Assembly (NCBI GenBank): GCA_903813345.2
Contig: CAIIXF020000012.1
Span: 2,769,318-2,833,317 of the forward strand
Reading direction: 5' to 3'
From: Owenia fusiformis
Taxonomy: Eukaryota; Annelida; Polychaeta; Sabellida; Oweniidae
Length of the DNA stretch: 64,000 nucleotides
How positions within the stretch are numbered: position 1 is the first letter of the stretch; the number at the start of each line of letters is the position of its first letter. The notes under the pieces were generated by a model. It did not search any database, was not told the origin of the DNA, and saw nothing but the letters and a program-made list of their open reading frames with translations. Shown one piece after another: positions 36,301-63,200 of the stretch. A program made the translations under genes and the position numbers.

Positions 36301-39300
36301 GTATAAAGGTACAAGGTAAATTGTTGTAGTTAGGGGATTAAGTATAAAGGTTCAAGGTAAATTGTTGTAGTTAGGGGATGAAGTATCAAGGTACAAGGTA
36401 AATTGTTGTAGTTAGGTGATTAAGTATAAAGGTACAAGGTAAATTGTTTTAGTTAGGTGATTAAGTGTAAAGGTACAAGGTAAATTGTTGTAGTTAGGGG
36501 ATTAAGTATAAAGATACAAGGTAAATTGTTGTAGTTAGGTCCCTGTGAAAACTAATTGAGAGGAGGTCCGTAATCCCTGGGAGTCAAAATAGTTCAACTA
36601 CAAGTTCTCTTCAAACTTACAACTGCTGCATCTGCTTGAAATCCATTAGTACACCAGGCTTTAGTTCCATTGAGAAGGTAGTGGTCACCCATATCAACAG
36701 CAGTGGTAGAAGCTGCCCCTGCGTCACTTCCATTCCCTATAAACCATAGAAACACATATAAGAACCCCTTTACCACACTTCTGAATATTAGTAGGGTAAA
36801 ACTTGTTTACCTGAACACCTATTATATCTCAACACTTCTCAATCTGAAAACCTTTATGGTCCTATTTTTCCATCTTATAGTCCCATTTTTCCATATTACC
36901 ATAGATTAGAAAGTTAAAGTGTTGAAATGTGAACACCTTTAAATCCAAACACTTTGGCCAGCTCCAGTGGTACTTGGACAGTGGTACTTGGACTAGACAG
37001 GGCTATACATATATTTATTACATTATTACAGAAATGTGTATTTACAATGGCTATTTTTCGTTTTAATGCTACAATTACATGATGTTGTATACATTTCCGA
37101 ACATAACAAACCTGGTTCACTTAATGCGAAACACCCCACTGAGTCTCCATGCAGGAATGGCGTCATAAACTGTGCTTTCTGATCCTCTCTGGCCCAACCA
37201 TTAACAGGCCCCAAATATAGAGACTGAAACATGAAATCTTATTTAAGAATCTGACTAAATTCATCATAATTTTTAGATACATTTTCTCAATCGAGACCAG
37301 TAACATTGTAGCGCTTTATATTAAACTAGCTCTCTGGGAGGCTAATCATGAGAAAAGTTAAATAAATGATGTATTATTTTCTGACTTGATAATGTCAAGT
37401 AAATTATCAAAGGAGTAGCACTGACCTACATGTTATTATTATTGTATAATTGCATTATTGACTATTTAACTTACATTATCAACTCTGACTATGCAACCCC
37501 ACATCACTGACTATTTCACTTACATTATTTACACTGACTATGCACCCTGTGCCACCACACCCCCGACTTATCTCTTCAATTGCAATAGCATATGCTAAGT
37601 AATCTAAACCCGTACCCCCATCTTCTTCTGAGATATTTACACTCATTGCTCCAAGTTCACCAAGTTTTTTAATCTGAAACAAATAAAATCAATCAAAACA
37701 AATGTACAAAGACCTGTCAATTTGAACACATATCTGTTCAACAAAATGTTCAAAATGTGAAATCTTTTTGTTCAAAATGTGAAATCTTTTTGTTCAAAAT
37801 GTGAAATCTTTTTATTTCCTTTTTGGACATCCCGTGGACTCCCATGCTGTCAGAAAATGATAGTAACGATTTCATACAAACATCATTCAATTCAAACTAG
37901 TTTTACTGTATCCATTACTAAAGAAGATTTGGAATTTTTTTTATTGAATTCTCAAAGAAATTCCTATGTAAAATGTGCCCACCTGTTCCTTTGGGAATTG
38001 TTTGTCTTTGTCAAGTTGGCCAGCAATGGGTGCAAGTTCACTGTTGGCAAAATCTCGTAAAGTTTTCTGTAAAAGTTGATGTGTTTCTGGAAGGTCTACT
38101 ATATTTGCATAACCCCGACATGCTGAAACAAAAATGTCAAAGGGATGACAAGAGACTTGAAAAAATCATTCCGAAGATATTAACAATTAGTGAAAATATT
38201 AAGCTTGAAGCATTAGACCGTGATGATATTTTGTCAATATACTCAGCACAGAGAAAATAATAAAACACATATACATGTACAACCTATATACAGGGTGCTC
38301 CAAAAGTAACAGGACTGGTGCTGGCATTTTGTTAAATATTCACCAATCGTCTTCAAAATTTTACAGAATGTACTTCCATGTATCGTTTCTAAAACAGCAA
38401 GGTTTCGACAAAAAATATGAAACTCTGGAAGAGTTATGGTTGCTATGGTAACATGACATCACAATACCCGGGGCAACAATTTATGCTGAAAGTTACAGAG
38501 ACATTAAGCATTTTGTACATCCCATATCAAAGTTGAAATGCAACAACTGGTGGGAATTACATTTCCTTTACATCATTTGATATTCCTATGTATCCTCCTC
38601 TTTGGTCAGTAGAAGAGAAGCACTCTGTATCCATGACTCAAACACATGAGTGAACCCATTTGAGGACATGTCACGCAGGGTAGATTGAACAACTTGGAGA
38701 AGGTCATTCTCCTTATAAAGGTCTTATAGCGCTGATTAGCATTCCATTCTTCATGTAAGTAAAAATTAGATATTGCATGATCAGAAGAGTATGGTGCATG
38801 GTTTTTAGACCTCAAGCCCTAGCTCCTCTATAGCTGCATGGTCTTTAAGGCTGATCTGCGGGCAGGCGCGTCATCAAAGTGGATGACTGGCTTCAAATTG
38901 GGTCTTTTCAAAAACTCAACCGTGAATTGTTCAGACTGTTATACATATGGATATTCAAGGAAATTGAATAAATATTATTATTATTATGAAATTATACTTG
39001 AATCTGAGTTGTATAGCAACAGTTTTAAAACAAAGCAACTAATAAAATAAACCAAGAAATGTTGTATTATAATAGGTGAATTAGATACTTTCTTCAGTAA
39101 TACAAAAGTGTTATATATCACATCTTCAGCAAAGAGTTGCCCCGGGTATTGTGATGTCATGTTACTATAGTAACCATAAAATAGTTACAAAAATAGTTAC
39201 AATTGCCGCTAATGTTATCTAATAACCTTGGCAATTTTTCTTATGTACACATTTGATGATTGATCGAAATAAACTGGAATATTAAAAAAAAAAAAATAGT

Positions 39301-41476
39301 AACCATAACTCTACCCACATTTAATCATTTTTTCTGAAACTTTAAAATTTTAGTTGTCATACTTCAAAGTACAATTTGTGAAAATTTGAAGACACTCGGG
39401 GCAAAATTGACAAAATGCCAGCACCAGTCCTGTTACTTTTGGAACACCCTGTATATAAATCCTATATTACTATAAACATTATTGTCTTATCAATACAAGG
39501 CATATATTTATAAAAACATTAATGAAAAAGTATTTTAAAATGCAAATTCATAAGTTGTAAAGCATATAAATTTGCTAAATGCTTAAAATGATCTTTGATG
39601 GAATGATTTAATATCAGATATTGCAAATTATTCCTTCCCCAAAAATCTGAAATTTTGAAATCACGAAATCATCATGATGTAAAAATAAGGAAATTCCAAA
39701 ATTGTATTTTAAAGTATGTATAAGAAAGATCATGGATTTAGTAAGACAACAATTACACAATTCAAGACTATATCTAAGGATATTATACATTATTCAAATA
39801 TCAGGACTCTGGACTTGTTGAAACAGGGGATATCTTATCAGTAAATGAAATATTGAGTATAACATACTATGTACTGTCTTGTGAATATTGTTGTAAATGA
39901 AATATATGATTGGTGCATAATTTCCCAGCATTAAAGCAAGTTGGTGCAGCGCCGACCTGAGATATTGAAAACAGGCTTGCACCCATCTGAAAATTCATTT
40001 ACATCCATTTGAAAATGAAAAAAATCAGAAAAATTGGCATGTTTTGACCAATTTTGGTCTGAATTGTGAAAATGAGAATTTTGCACCCGTTTGAGAAAAA
40101 AATCTGTGGAGGACACTGAGATAATACAGGTTACTTGCTGGGATGGACTGAAAAGATTATCGGTCAGAAGAAATCTGAAATGTAAAAATGGCTCAAAACA
40201 TTGATGGTACATGTAAATCAATGAAATGAAACATGACACAAAACTAAGTTTGCTGTTTTATAATTTATGCAAAGGTGTGTTTTAGTCAAAGGAGCAGTAA
40301 AGGGAAAAGTTCAGAATAATTTTTTTATAATTCTATTTTTCATTTACTGTTCTATTTTCTTAAAAAAATCTTACAATTGGTTTTTGTAATTTTGTAGTGG
40401 ATTGGTCAAAGCCAGAGGGGAAGGACAATACATCCTAGCAAAAACCATAGAGAGTACAAAAGAATGAAATATTTGTTTTATTATACAGTATAGGTACTAT
40501 ATGTAACAAGCTATGTAAGAATATTGAAGTGCTATGTATCAATATAAAAGTAGCTCTAAATCCAATTTGTGTAAGAAAATGAAATGTTTTCACTATGTTA
40601 TGTAATATGTTAATTCCAGAGAATACCCGAATAAACTATTGTGGATTGTTTCAGTTGGAAAACACAGTATCCAATGTATCAATATCCAATAATGTAATCA
40701 AGTTCCACAACTATCCAGATCAAGGCATTAACATTCAAAATGTCACCACCTGTCATTTGTTACAGACACCGACCACCTAACACAAATTGCCGAACATGAA
40801 CTGATAACCACTGAACACCATCCACAAAATAAATTAGAGGCTATTTACTTCTGAAGTTGACCTACATGTAAAAAGTGGGCGTGGCATATGATAATAAACA
40901 GTTGTTTATTCTATGTTATGCAAATCAAAGGACATTTTGGGTCCAATCATTTGATTAATCTTCAGATTGAAGGGCACTTGAAAAGTAGACAGGCTTCTGA
41001 ATACCAATACCTCACATTATGCCTATAATACAATTAAAGGAGCATTACAAGCTCACACACATACAGAGTGGAAGGTTATTTGAAATTATCATGTCTAATA
41101 ACTATACATTATATCAACTGACAATGAAATGAAAAGTATCCCTTCACCGCAAAAAGCAAAACTAATAAATACTTCGTTATATGCACTTATTATACCAAAG
41201 TTGTTCACCAGAAAATCAGTCAAAATTCGTGGTTTCATAATTTTATTTTTCAAATGTTGTTTTCACTGCAAACTAAACTTGACCTTAGACCCCGAGTTGA
41301 AATGCAAATTTGAATGAAACTTTGCTATTCGGAAGGTCAAATCGTTTAGGAAACAAATAAATGTGTTACGTTGAATATGTAACGACAAGTTTGTTCACTA
41401 GATATACATAAATACCTTGTATTTTGGCAGATAGTCTGCAAATTTTACTCGCAGTTCTTGCGAAAACAGCCGCCAT
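33379..41476 (-). CDS. ACADS: Short-chain acyl-CoA dehydrogenase, mitochondrial (complete, 10 exons)
   Basis: Exons (minus): 41476-41416, 38122-37983, 37673-37524, 37223-37112, 36736-36621, 35822-35616, 35459-35403, 35138-35058, 34360-34265 and 33597-33379. All junctions are GT-AG and in phase, giving 412 residues, the length I recall for human ACADS. The start [15 protein letters not shown] is a basic, Ser-containing presequence fitting mitochondrial import. Recognisable blocks: [88 protein letters not shown] and [14 protein letters not shown]. The Glu in IYEGTSE is the catalytic base of this subfamily. The enzyme catalyses FAD-dependent dehydrogenation of butyryl-CoA in matrix beta-oxidation. 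Intron 1 (3.3 kb) contains a mariner remnant, and the exon 3 donor region is partly duplicated downstream. Confidence 0.97.
33743..33960. mobile_element. Possible mariner-type terminal remnant in ACADS intron 9
   Basis: CAGGGTGTCCCAGAACTAAT at 33743 resembles the end of mariner/IS630-type elements (CAGGGTG..CCAAAA). I did not find a matching opposite end. Low confidence. Confidence 0.3.
35990..36150. repeat. Dispersed repeat, copy A (inverted relative to 39955-40115)
   Basis: CTCATGCAAAATTCTCATTT..CAAAATTGGTCAAAATAT..GTGGGTGCAAATGGATTTTC recurs in inverted orientation at 39955-40115, both inside ACADS introns. The family is unknown. The paired arrangement could fold in pre-mRNA. Confidence 0.6.
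36213..36540. repeat. 8 x 41-bp tandem repeat in ACADS intron 5
   Basis: Unit GATTAAGTATAAAGGTACAAGGTAAATTGTTGTAGTTAGG repeats with a strict 41-bp period and few differences. It lies just after the exon 5 donor in minus orientation but contains no exon sequence. Confidence 0.9.
37461..37558 (-). repeat. Duplicated donor boundary of ACADS exon 3
   Basis: The segment 37510-37558 (on minus: the last ~35 exon bases, GCATAGTCAGTGTAAATAAT, and the donor GTAAGTG) is repeated 49 bp further downstream at 37461-37509 with several differences. The downstream copy lies in the intron and keeps a weaker donor-like GTAAGTT. Confidence 0.7.
38291..39451 (-). mobile_element. Decayed mariner-type transposon with ~190-bp terminal inverted repeats
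   Basis: The ends CAGGGTGCTCCAAAAGTAAC and its complement (ending 39451) are flanked by TATA. The inverted repeats reach inward about 190 bp (to GACATCACAATACCCGGGGC). On minus, about 38905-38590 encodes remnants of the C-terminal catalytic part of a mariner transposase: [16 protein letters not shown] (second Asp region), [19 protein letters not shown] (the HPPYSPDLAPSDFYLF block) and [11 protein letters not shown]. Several stops interrupt it and the N-terminal part is missing. It lies in ACADS intron 1. Confidence 0.75.
39167..39307 (+). mobile_element. Retroposed poly(A)-tailed fragment inside the mariner remnant
   Basis: An insert (39179-39295) is flanked by a perfect 12-bp target duplication ATAGTAACCATA (39167-39178 and 39296-39307). 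It ends in a run of about 13 A, preceded by an AATAAA signal about 12 bp upstream. This is the signature of LINE-mediated retroposition of an RNA 3' end. The source transcript is not identifiable from about 117 bp. Confidence 0.8.
39955..40115. repeat. Dispersed repeat, copy B (inverted relative to 35990-36150)
   Basis: Partner of the copy in intron 5. Shared blocks are TTGCACCCATCTGAAAATTC, TTGACCAATTTTGG and AAAATGAGAATTTTGCA. Confidence 0.6.
40640..40800 (+). repeat. Dispersed repeat of unknown family (second copy at 50500-50640, opposite strand)
   Basis: CACCTGTCATTTGTTACAGACACCGA and nearby sequence recur in inverted orientation at about 50500-50640 in a GH31 intron. Translated, both share a short peptide-like run (TTCHLLQTP), but no larger ORF or known domain is visible. 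It may be a fragment of a transposon. Confidence 0.5.
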
Positions 41477-41857
41477 ATTTAAACACTAACACAGTCCAAT
41501 TTATCAAAGACACATTCCAAATTAAAATGTTTGCATTATAAACCCGAACGCGAGTATATATTAAATCGTTTTAAAGTGTTGGATAAGACAAAACTTACAG
41601 TGAAAGGGTTATGTGCAGATTAATTATTTAGATGAAGAAATAGTCTGACTAGAGTAGTATATGGTGATATGGTTATTCTTGACTTGAGCTCTATATGGCT
41701 TGCTCCATTGATCCACAGGAGCCATATATACCGCCCACACAGAGGCGTAGCTAGCCCATTTTGCGAGTGTACGCCCGTATGATTTCCCGGTTTTATCAAA
41801 ATTAACAAAACGACGGTTCCATAAAATAGGAAGATCCCGGGTGTTCAGAAGATAGGG

Positions 41858-42082
41858 CAGGGGCGGATCTGGGAATCAACAAGGGGGGGGGGGGGCCCAA
41901 ATTTCAAGTCCGAGAAAAAAAGCAAAAAAAAATTTTGGGCCCCTAAAACCCAAAAGTGGGCCCAAATTTTGAGGCCCATTTTCTTCAAAATTTGGACTGA
42001 AATTTAAAAATACGGCCTTAAAAGGCCCAGTAATGACCAAAAAGGCCCGGGCCCCCAGGCCCCCCCCCTAATCCGCCAGTGT
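41858..42082. mobile_element. MITE-like element with GC-rich ends
   Basis: The left end CAGGGGCGGATCTGG and the right end TAATCCGCCAGTG are imperfect inverted repeats. Between them are G-runs, C-runs and AAATTTTGGGCCC-type palindromes. CAGGGGCGGATC ends are common among hAT-like MITEs; that assignment is tentative. A related block (GGCCTTAAAAGGCCCAGTAAT) recurs at 43140-43310. Confidence 0.5.
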
Positions 42083-42339
42083 AGGGGACACACTAAACAC
42101 TCTTAATTCAATGAAGGAAATATGCATTATCAACATCTAACTTTCAACCGATAAACCATTAATAAGGAACAGACAAATAAAAACAAATATATTATCATTA
42201 CTAATAAGCCAATACCCTGCGTGCAGAGTCTAGTTAAACTACACTCTGCCTAGTAGAGACCATATTACAGTTTAGTAGCACCGCCCCCACGACGGGTACC
42301 GGTGACAGTTTGGGTAATAAATCACTTTTGACCTACGCG

Positions 42340-42500
42340 CTGACCTTTCTTCCACCAATCAGCGAGCTTGAAGAAACATACGCCAAAAGCGTTCTAATTA
42401 AATAGGCGCATGTCATTGGGCTCAACGATGATGTCAGAAGGAATTACCATATATAGAACGTCGGTCAAATTTTGCCGACAAACACTGATTGGCGCGGTGA
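42340..42500 (+). promoter_or_regulatory. Promoter-like cluster of CCAAT boxes and a TATA box
   Basis: CCACCAATCAG (about 42352), CATTGGGC (about 42415) and ACTGATTGGCG (about 42485) are CCAAT motifs in either orientation, surrounding ATATATAG (about 42450). The region is more GC-rich than its neighbours. I found no ORF downstream, so it might drive a non-coding transcript or be a chance cluster. Confidence 0.3.
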
Positions 42501-43139
42501 GTTCACAGGTTTATTTTAGTTTGAAAGAGTGAAGACGAAGCTCTCTTTTAAGAAGTGAAGTCAAACGAATGCAAAGGGTAATAAGCCAAATGGGTTGCTC
42601 ATGAAAGCCAAATGCAAGGTATAGTAGAGTGATCAAGGCGATTTTATTTTTTAGGCTACCTAAAACTGTATGTATGAGGCTCATTGTTTTAAGCTTTTGT
42701 GGTCATTCTCCATGAAATATTATTATTTTTTCTGTGTTTGTTTTTATCTAGCTCACAAGATGATTAACAATAAAAGAACAGTTACACGACCGTCTCAACT
42801 CCATTTCGGATCTTAACAATCTGTACATGTACGTGATTCTATAGAATAAATTCTATCTTTCTGTTTTTTGCATTTGCGAACATGTCAATAACAGTATCAA
42901 TGTTTATATCCTGTTCCCTATGGATATGTGTCATGGCCAAGGAAGAAATGTCAACACAACTGAAACGATATAAAATTCTCTAATTATCAGTAGCTAACTG
43001 ATTCAAAACAAAGAAAATGAAATAATCGAGAACTTTTTTATTTATTAACACGAGTCTTCATAGATCTCCTATCGATTTCTATCTCTTTGTAAAATATTTA
43101 TTTTATTTATTTATTTATTATATTTATTTCAGGTCAGAG

Positions 43140-43310
43140 GAAAAAATGTCCGTCCAAATTTTGAAATTTTGAGGCCAATTTTCTTCAAAATTTGGCCTGA
43201 AATTAAAAAATAAGGCCTTAAAAGGCCCAGTAATAATAAAAAAGTCCCACTTTTTGGGGCCTGAAGGCCTTGTTTGGCCCAAACATTTTTTTGGGCCCAA
43301 TCTTCATCTA
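43140..43310. repeat. Dispersed repeat related to the 41858-42082 element
   Basis: It shares TTTTGAGGCC..TTTTCTTCAAAATTTGG and GGCCTTAAAAGGCCCAGTAAT with the MITE-like element 1.2 kb upstream in the same orientation, then ends in GGGCC-rich palindromic sequence. Confidence 0.6.
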
Positions 43311-43559
43311 AATTCATGAAACCAGTTACGTTTGCATACAACGTCTAAACGGATGTCTTCATAACGAGAACAGTTCAAAATTACATGTCTTTCATTTTCA
43401 ATTGCATTATAACATAAAGGACACACCCTTTCATCAACTGGCAGCCTTTCATAACGACCAGTTTCTATTCTGATTGGTGCTACACCACACCTTATAGAAC
43501 CTTAATACATTGACTTGAATTACTATATATGATGTGTGCCTTGTGTGGCCTATTTATGT

Positions 43560-44915
43560 GCTTTCAAAACTCTTTGTGAGGTGAACTATGTGTGGCTTGC
43601 TCTAATGAATAACTGAGGTGAATTATGTGTGGTTTATTCTACTGACTTAATGGGTGGCTTGCTCTACTGACGTTACCATTATGGGGATTGTTTTATTAAC
43701 TTGAACTCTGTGAGGCTTGCTCTAATGAATAAGGTAAACTATGTGTGGTTTGTTCTACTGACTTTTAATGGGTGGCTTGCGCTACTGACGTTACCATTAT
43801 GGGGATTGCTTTATTAACTTGAACTCAGTGTGGCTTGCTCTGTTGATACGGTGAATTATGTGTGGTTTGTTCTACTGACTTAATGGGTGGCTTGCTCTAC
43901 TGACGTTACCATTATGGGGATTGCTTTATTAACTTGAACTCTGTGTGGCTTGCTCTATTGAATAAGGTGAATTATGTGTGGTTTGTTCTACTGACTTAAT
44001 GGGTGGCTTTCTCTGCTGACGTTACCATTATGGGGATTGTTTTATTAACTTGAACTCAATGTGGCTTGCTCTATTGAATAAGGTGAATTATGTGTGGTTT
44101 GTTCTACTGACTTAATGGGTGGCTTGCTCTACTGACGTTACCATTACGGGGATTGCTTTATTTACTTGAACTTAGTGTGGCTTGCTTTATGGAATAAGGT
44201 GAATTATGTGTGGTTTGTTCTACTGACTTAATGGGTGGCTTGCTCTACTGACGTTACCATTATGGGGATTGTTTTATTAACTTGAACTCAGTGTGGCTTG
44301 CTCTATTGAATAAGGTGAACTATGTGTGGTTTGTTTTACTGACTTAATGGGTGGCTTGCTCTACTGACGTTACCATTACGGGGATTGCTGTATTACTTGA
44401 ACTCAGTGTGGCTTGCTCTATTGAATAAGGTGAATAATGTGTGGTTTGTTCTACTGACTTAATGGGTGGCTTGCTCTACTGACATTACCATTATGGGGAT
44501 TGTTTTATTAACTTGAACTCAGTGTGGCTTGCTCTATTGAATAAGGTGAACTATGTGTGGTTTGTTTTACTGACTACTGAGTGGCTTGCTCTACTGACGT
44601 TACCATTACGGGGATTGCTGTATTACTTGAACTCAGTGTGGCTTGCTCTATTGAATAAGGTGAATAATGTGTGGTTTGTTTTACTGACTACTGAGTGGCT
44701 TGCTCTACTGACGTTACCATTACGGGAATTGCTTTATTAACTTTTTTTCTTTTTTTTATTAACTTGAACTCAATGTGGTTTGCTCTAATGAATAACTGAG
44801 GTAAAATTATGTGTGGTTTGTTCTACTGACTTAATGGGTGGCTTGCTCTACTGACGTTACCATTTTGAGGATTGCTTTATTAACTTGAACCAAATGTGGC
44901 TTGCTTTATTGAAGT
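43560..44915. repeat. ~11-copy, ~116-bp minisatellite upstream of the GH31 gene
   Basis: Units carry GACTTAATGGGTGGCTTGCT, CTGACGTTACCATTATGGGG, TTGCTTTATTAACTTGAACT and AATTATGTGTGGTTTGTTC, spaced about 116 bp apart; some units are shortened to about 110 bp. The array ends about 245 bp before the GH31 start codon. It has no exon content; the short frames through it are by-products of the repeat. Confidence 0.9.
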
Positions 44916-45160
44916 GAACTCGCCCCCTAGCGTAAACTTTATACCTAGATCTTCACAAGGGGAGATTGTGGGACAACCAGATCAAAGTACGTTGATTGGC
45001 TGCCTGATTGGCTACAATTAACACGAACTTGCCCCACAACCATGAGAAATAGCATCTGTATCTAGAGGCACTGTCAAATGAGATATATTACCCCACGAAA
45101 ACAACCCTTTATATAAACATAAACTATTTCAATATTTTGATAACTATACAAGAATCCACA

Positions 45161-59613
<14,453 letters not shown>

Positions 59614-60228
59614 CATTCTACTTTGAACAGGCCCTTAGCCGGGGAAGAGGATGATGGGGGTTCAAGGGGTCTTTCTGTCGAAATTGACCGAAATGAGCCC
59701 AATTTTCCAATAGCAAATTCGCTTTGTTTTGGAAAATCTATTTCAAATTTTAAAAAGAGCTTGAATTACTATTTTCTATTCATACAACACCCCCTTTAAT
59801 TGGTATTCCCCCAGAAAATCCTGGATACAGACCTGTTGATGGTGAAATGCATGGTTAACTTTGTAGACGGAGAAGGTAGCATTCTGCTTTACATCACAAT
59901 GGACCACTCAATACAAGATTATTTGTAAAATATGCAATGAATAAATTATAACATTTACAATACATCTATAGTCTAATAAAGTGATCTAAATCAAGAAGAC
60001 TTTCATATTGGCTATAACTTAACCTTGTCGTATATATAAATAGAAGTCATACCATCTCTCCATACTTGTAACTTCTACTCAACCCGATTATCTATTACAT
60101 TCAGTTACTCGTACTCTCTTCATTATCAAATATATAAAATCCATTTTGTTATTGATGTTTTCTTCAAATACTAAAATCCCTATAGTTACTGATGCATTCG
60201 TCATTCAAATATTTTAAAATCCATTCAG
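59614..60228. other. Tail-to-tail intergenic region between GH31 and polycystin genes
   Basis: Both genes end here. AATAAA at about 59939 is a plausible polyadenylation signal for the GH31 gene. A single MITE-like end (CAGGCCCTTAGCC) lies near 59628. Repeats of a CCATT.AGTTACT.GTACTC motif occur between about 60110 and 60240. No ORF of interest. Confidence 0.45.
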
Positions 60229-63200
60229 TTACTGGTACTCTGTTTTCATAACTAAATATAACCTGTTCATAAGATCATCAACCTTTTCAATGACCTTGTT
60301 ATCATCGAATTTTTCCGCTGCCATCAACGATTTATCACCTTTTGTCACTTTACCTGAAAAAAGGTAACACATTAACTTTTCTTTGTTAAGATAATATACG
60401 ATAATAATATTTATTTTTGATTTCATCATCATCTCAAGTGAATAAGGTGTTAGATATTATTTACATGTGAAATTGTAGCTACATTGTAAGATTGCATTCA
60501 CTTACTGTGTATAGTCGGTTCCTCTTTGGATTCAGGCTCAGTCCTTTGAAGATTGTACGAAGTCATAAATGATCTAACGAAAACTGCAAACTTTTTCATG
60601 ATATGTTCAACAAGCTCTTTGTCATAGCTATACGAAGATTCATCTTCTCTAACCTCATTAAAGGCGTCGATGATGATAGCCATAAGCATATTGAATACAA
60701 CATACAGCGTGAAGGTCGTAAAAACAGCGAAGAACAGTCTGTTGAGGAGCGTGCTCTCTGTGAAGAGACTATTAAATTTACTGTGGCCTAGTCCCATTGT
60801 GAACAACGACTCAAATGTCGTGATTATACTTGCAAATGATTTTTCAGTGGTAAATACGCCAGTTGCCGCTGAGGCAAATGCCATGTATATCAACAGAATT
60901 GTGATAACAAATGACGTTATGTTGGATCTAGCTATCCTAAGGGTAGCAAACACTATCGAGATGTGCCTGTTGAACTTCAGGAGTTTTGCGAATTTAACAA
61001 TGCCGATGAAAACATTGATAGCTAATATGGACACAAATGTTTCATTCCAAATCTTCGCCTCTTCAAACATCACAAATTCACCTGAAATCAATAAGGAGCT
61101 TGTAAAATTGCAAAATTCTAAGTACTAGGTGCACATATACTTTCCGACCAAACCACATCGGTTTTGTTATTATACTACTCTGCAGGGTAGGCTACTAGAA
61201 TAGTGTTAATCCAAGGCTTGGAGGAAATGTAGAATGTCACTCGACTTTTTGGTGATTTTGAAGATATGTCTGCACTTCACAGTTCAAAATAAACTTCTAT
61301 TGTAATTTGACACCACCTTCTGATTTGCCTCACTGACTTTTTATTGTTGCTCAAACATGTTCTCTCAAAATCAGGAAATTAGGGTGATGAGCGGGGAAAT
61401 TTTGTAGGGAATTTCAGTCACAAAAACTAACGAGTGACAACTAACATTTCCTCCGACTGAAGTTCTCGGGCAGAAAGCTTATGACACAATCCTCACATGT
61501 ACTCTACATGTACTCCACATGACGGATGACTGATTATGCATTTAACAATTTAAGTCAAAGCCAGGCACCTATTCCATTCGTTTGATGTTGAAAACTAAAT
61601 ATTAACAGTATAAGTAATCTAAAAACATTTTACCAACCTTTGTTATTTCGCAACTTTTCAACTGCCTTGACTGCATAGAATGACTTAAATCCGAAAGAAA
61701 CCCAAGCTGCAAATGCAGACGATATATTCAGCAGTTCTATAATGTTCCAAAATTCCATGAAATATTTCTTATTCTGTCGCCATATTTCTTTTCCTGTTTT
61801 TATTGTTAATGTGATCAGCACTATCAACCATATGATTTGGGCGGTTACTATTATTAACGATTTTGGACCGACATAGTTGTAAAGGCGATATGATATGATT
61901 TCGTCACTGAGAATGAAGCCTCCAGTAGCAGGTATTTCGAATACCACTTTCACATTAGTAAATAGATTAGTATTAGCATTGTATAATGTCAGCTCAAAGA
62001 ACAATGCCCTTGTTTTAGAGTCCAACCAGTTATCATATTTCAATTTTCTCAAGTATGACGTCACTTCCTGTCGTGAAATTCCAAGGTTTGCAATATAGCC
62101 TCCACCCCCATAGTTAGTTAATTCACCAAAGTGGATCATATTCTCCGTTTCCGAACTTGTTTGGTATAAGAAAGGACGCTGCCGCTTTGTTGAGACAAAA
62201 CCATCGTTCTCTTCGTGCTTTTTTCGCCAGGATGTTGAATAATCTTGCACGTCCTCTGTATATTGGGTATAATCAGGTTTGCAGTGGTCAACACCAATTT
62301 TGTTGGATTCAAATGGAATCTGACATTCCCCTTTACGCAAAATATTCAAAAATCAAGTAAAATTATGTGACGTTTAATAAATGATTGAATACAAAAAATG
62401 TATAAAACAGATTTAAGCAAAATAACAGTACGTAGGCAAAGGATGTAAAGTACCTTGTTTTGTTCGGATCTGTCTTAGTCTTGAAGGGCCGAGCCTCACC
62501 CCATCCATGTGGATGATTGATCCAAGGGAATCAAGACTCATGCCAGTCAGGTAGTCCCCATTGTAAGTCGTCAGTGGATACAGATTTAACAAAGCATCAT
62601 TCTCCAACCATTGCCAGATATCATCAAATCTTCTTAGTTTCTGAATCTGAAATGTAGATATTTAATAAACAGTAACAAAACAGTTACAGTAGTTTGCTCT
62701 AATCTCCAATGACTGGAAATTGTATAACAATGGCATGACGCTGCACTGATATTCTAATAGCCATTTTCGAACATTTGTATATGTATATCACTAAAAACAA
62801 CTCATTTTACAGTACACGAACATAACCTACCTACGTGTTCTCGAACATAATTGAAGTTTTTGTTACTTCCGAAATATTTGACCACAATAACTATCTTTAC
62901 TAAATGATACAAACATTTGCACCCTTTCATTTTATTTCAAAACCTAACAAATCAAATGAGCATGGCAAGAATAAGTCTGAAGCTTTGTGATACAATGGTT
63001 CTAGAAATATATATTTTTTGGCTCCTACCTTTGTTTTGCTCGACAGCTTAATTAGTTCTCGTATTGATTCACTCTGATAGAATTCATTATTCGTCCTATT
63101 ATCATCACAGATCACCAAAAGTAACATAATGTAAAATATATACGTGGCGATCTCTTTTACAGCCTTAGCCAATCTGTCATCTTTCTTGTATTCACTCCGT

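Noticed and set aside
44513-44740. Leu-rich repeated frame
   Set aside because: It arises from the 116-bp minisatellite and has no signal, domain or splice support.
60670-61128. 152-codon plus-strand frame
   Set aside because: It is the antisense shadow of the large polycystin channel exon 60506-61081.
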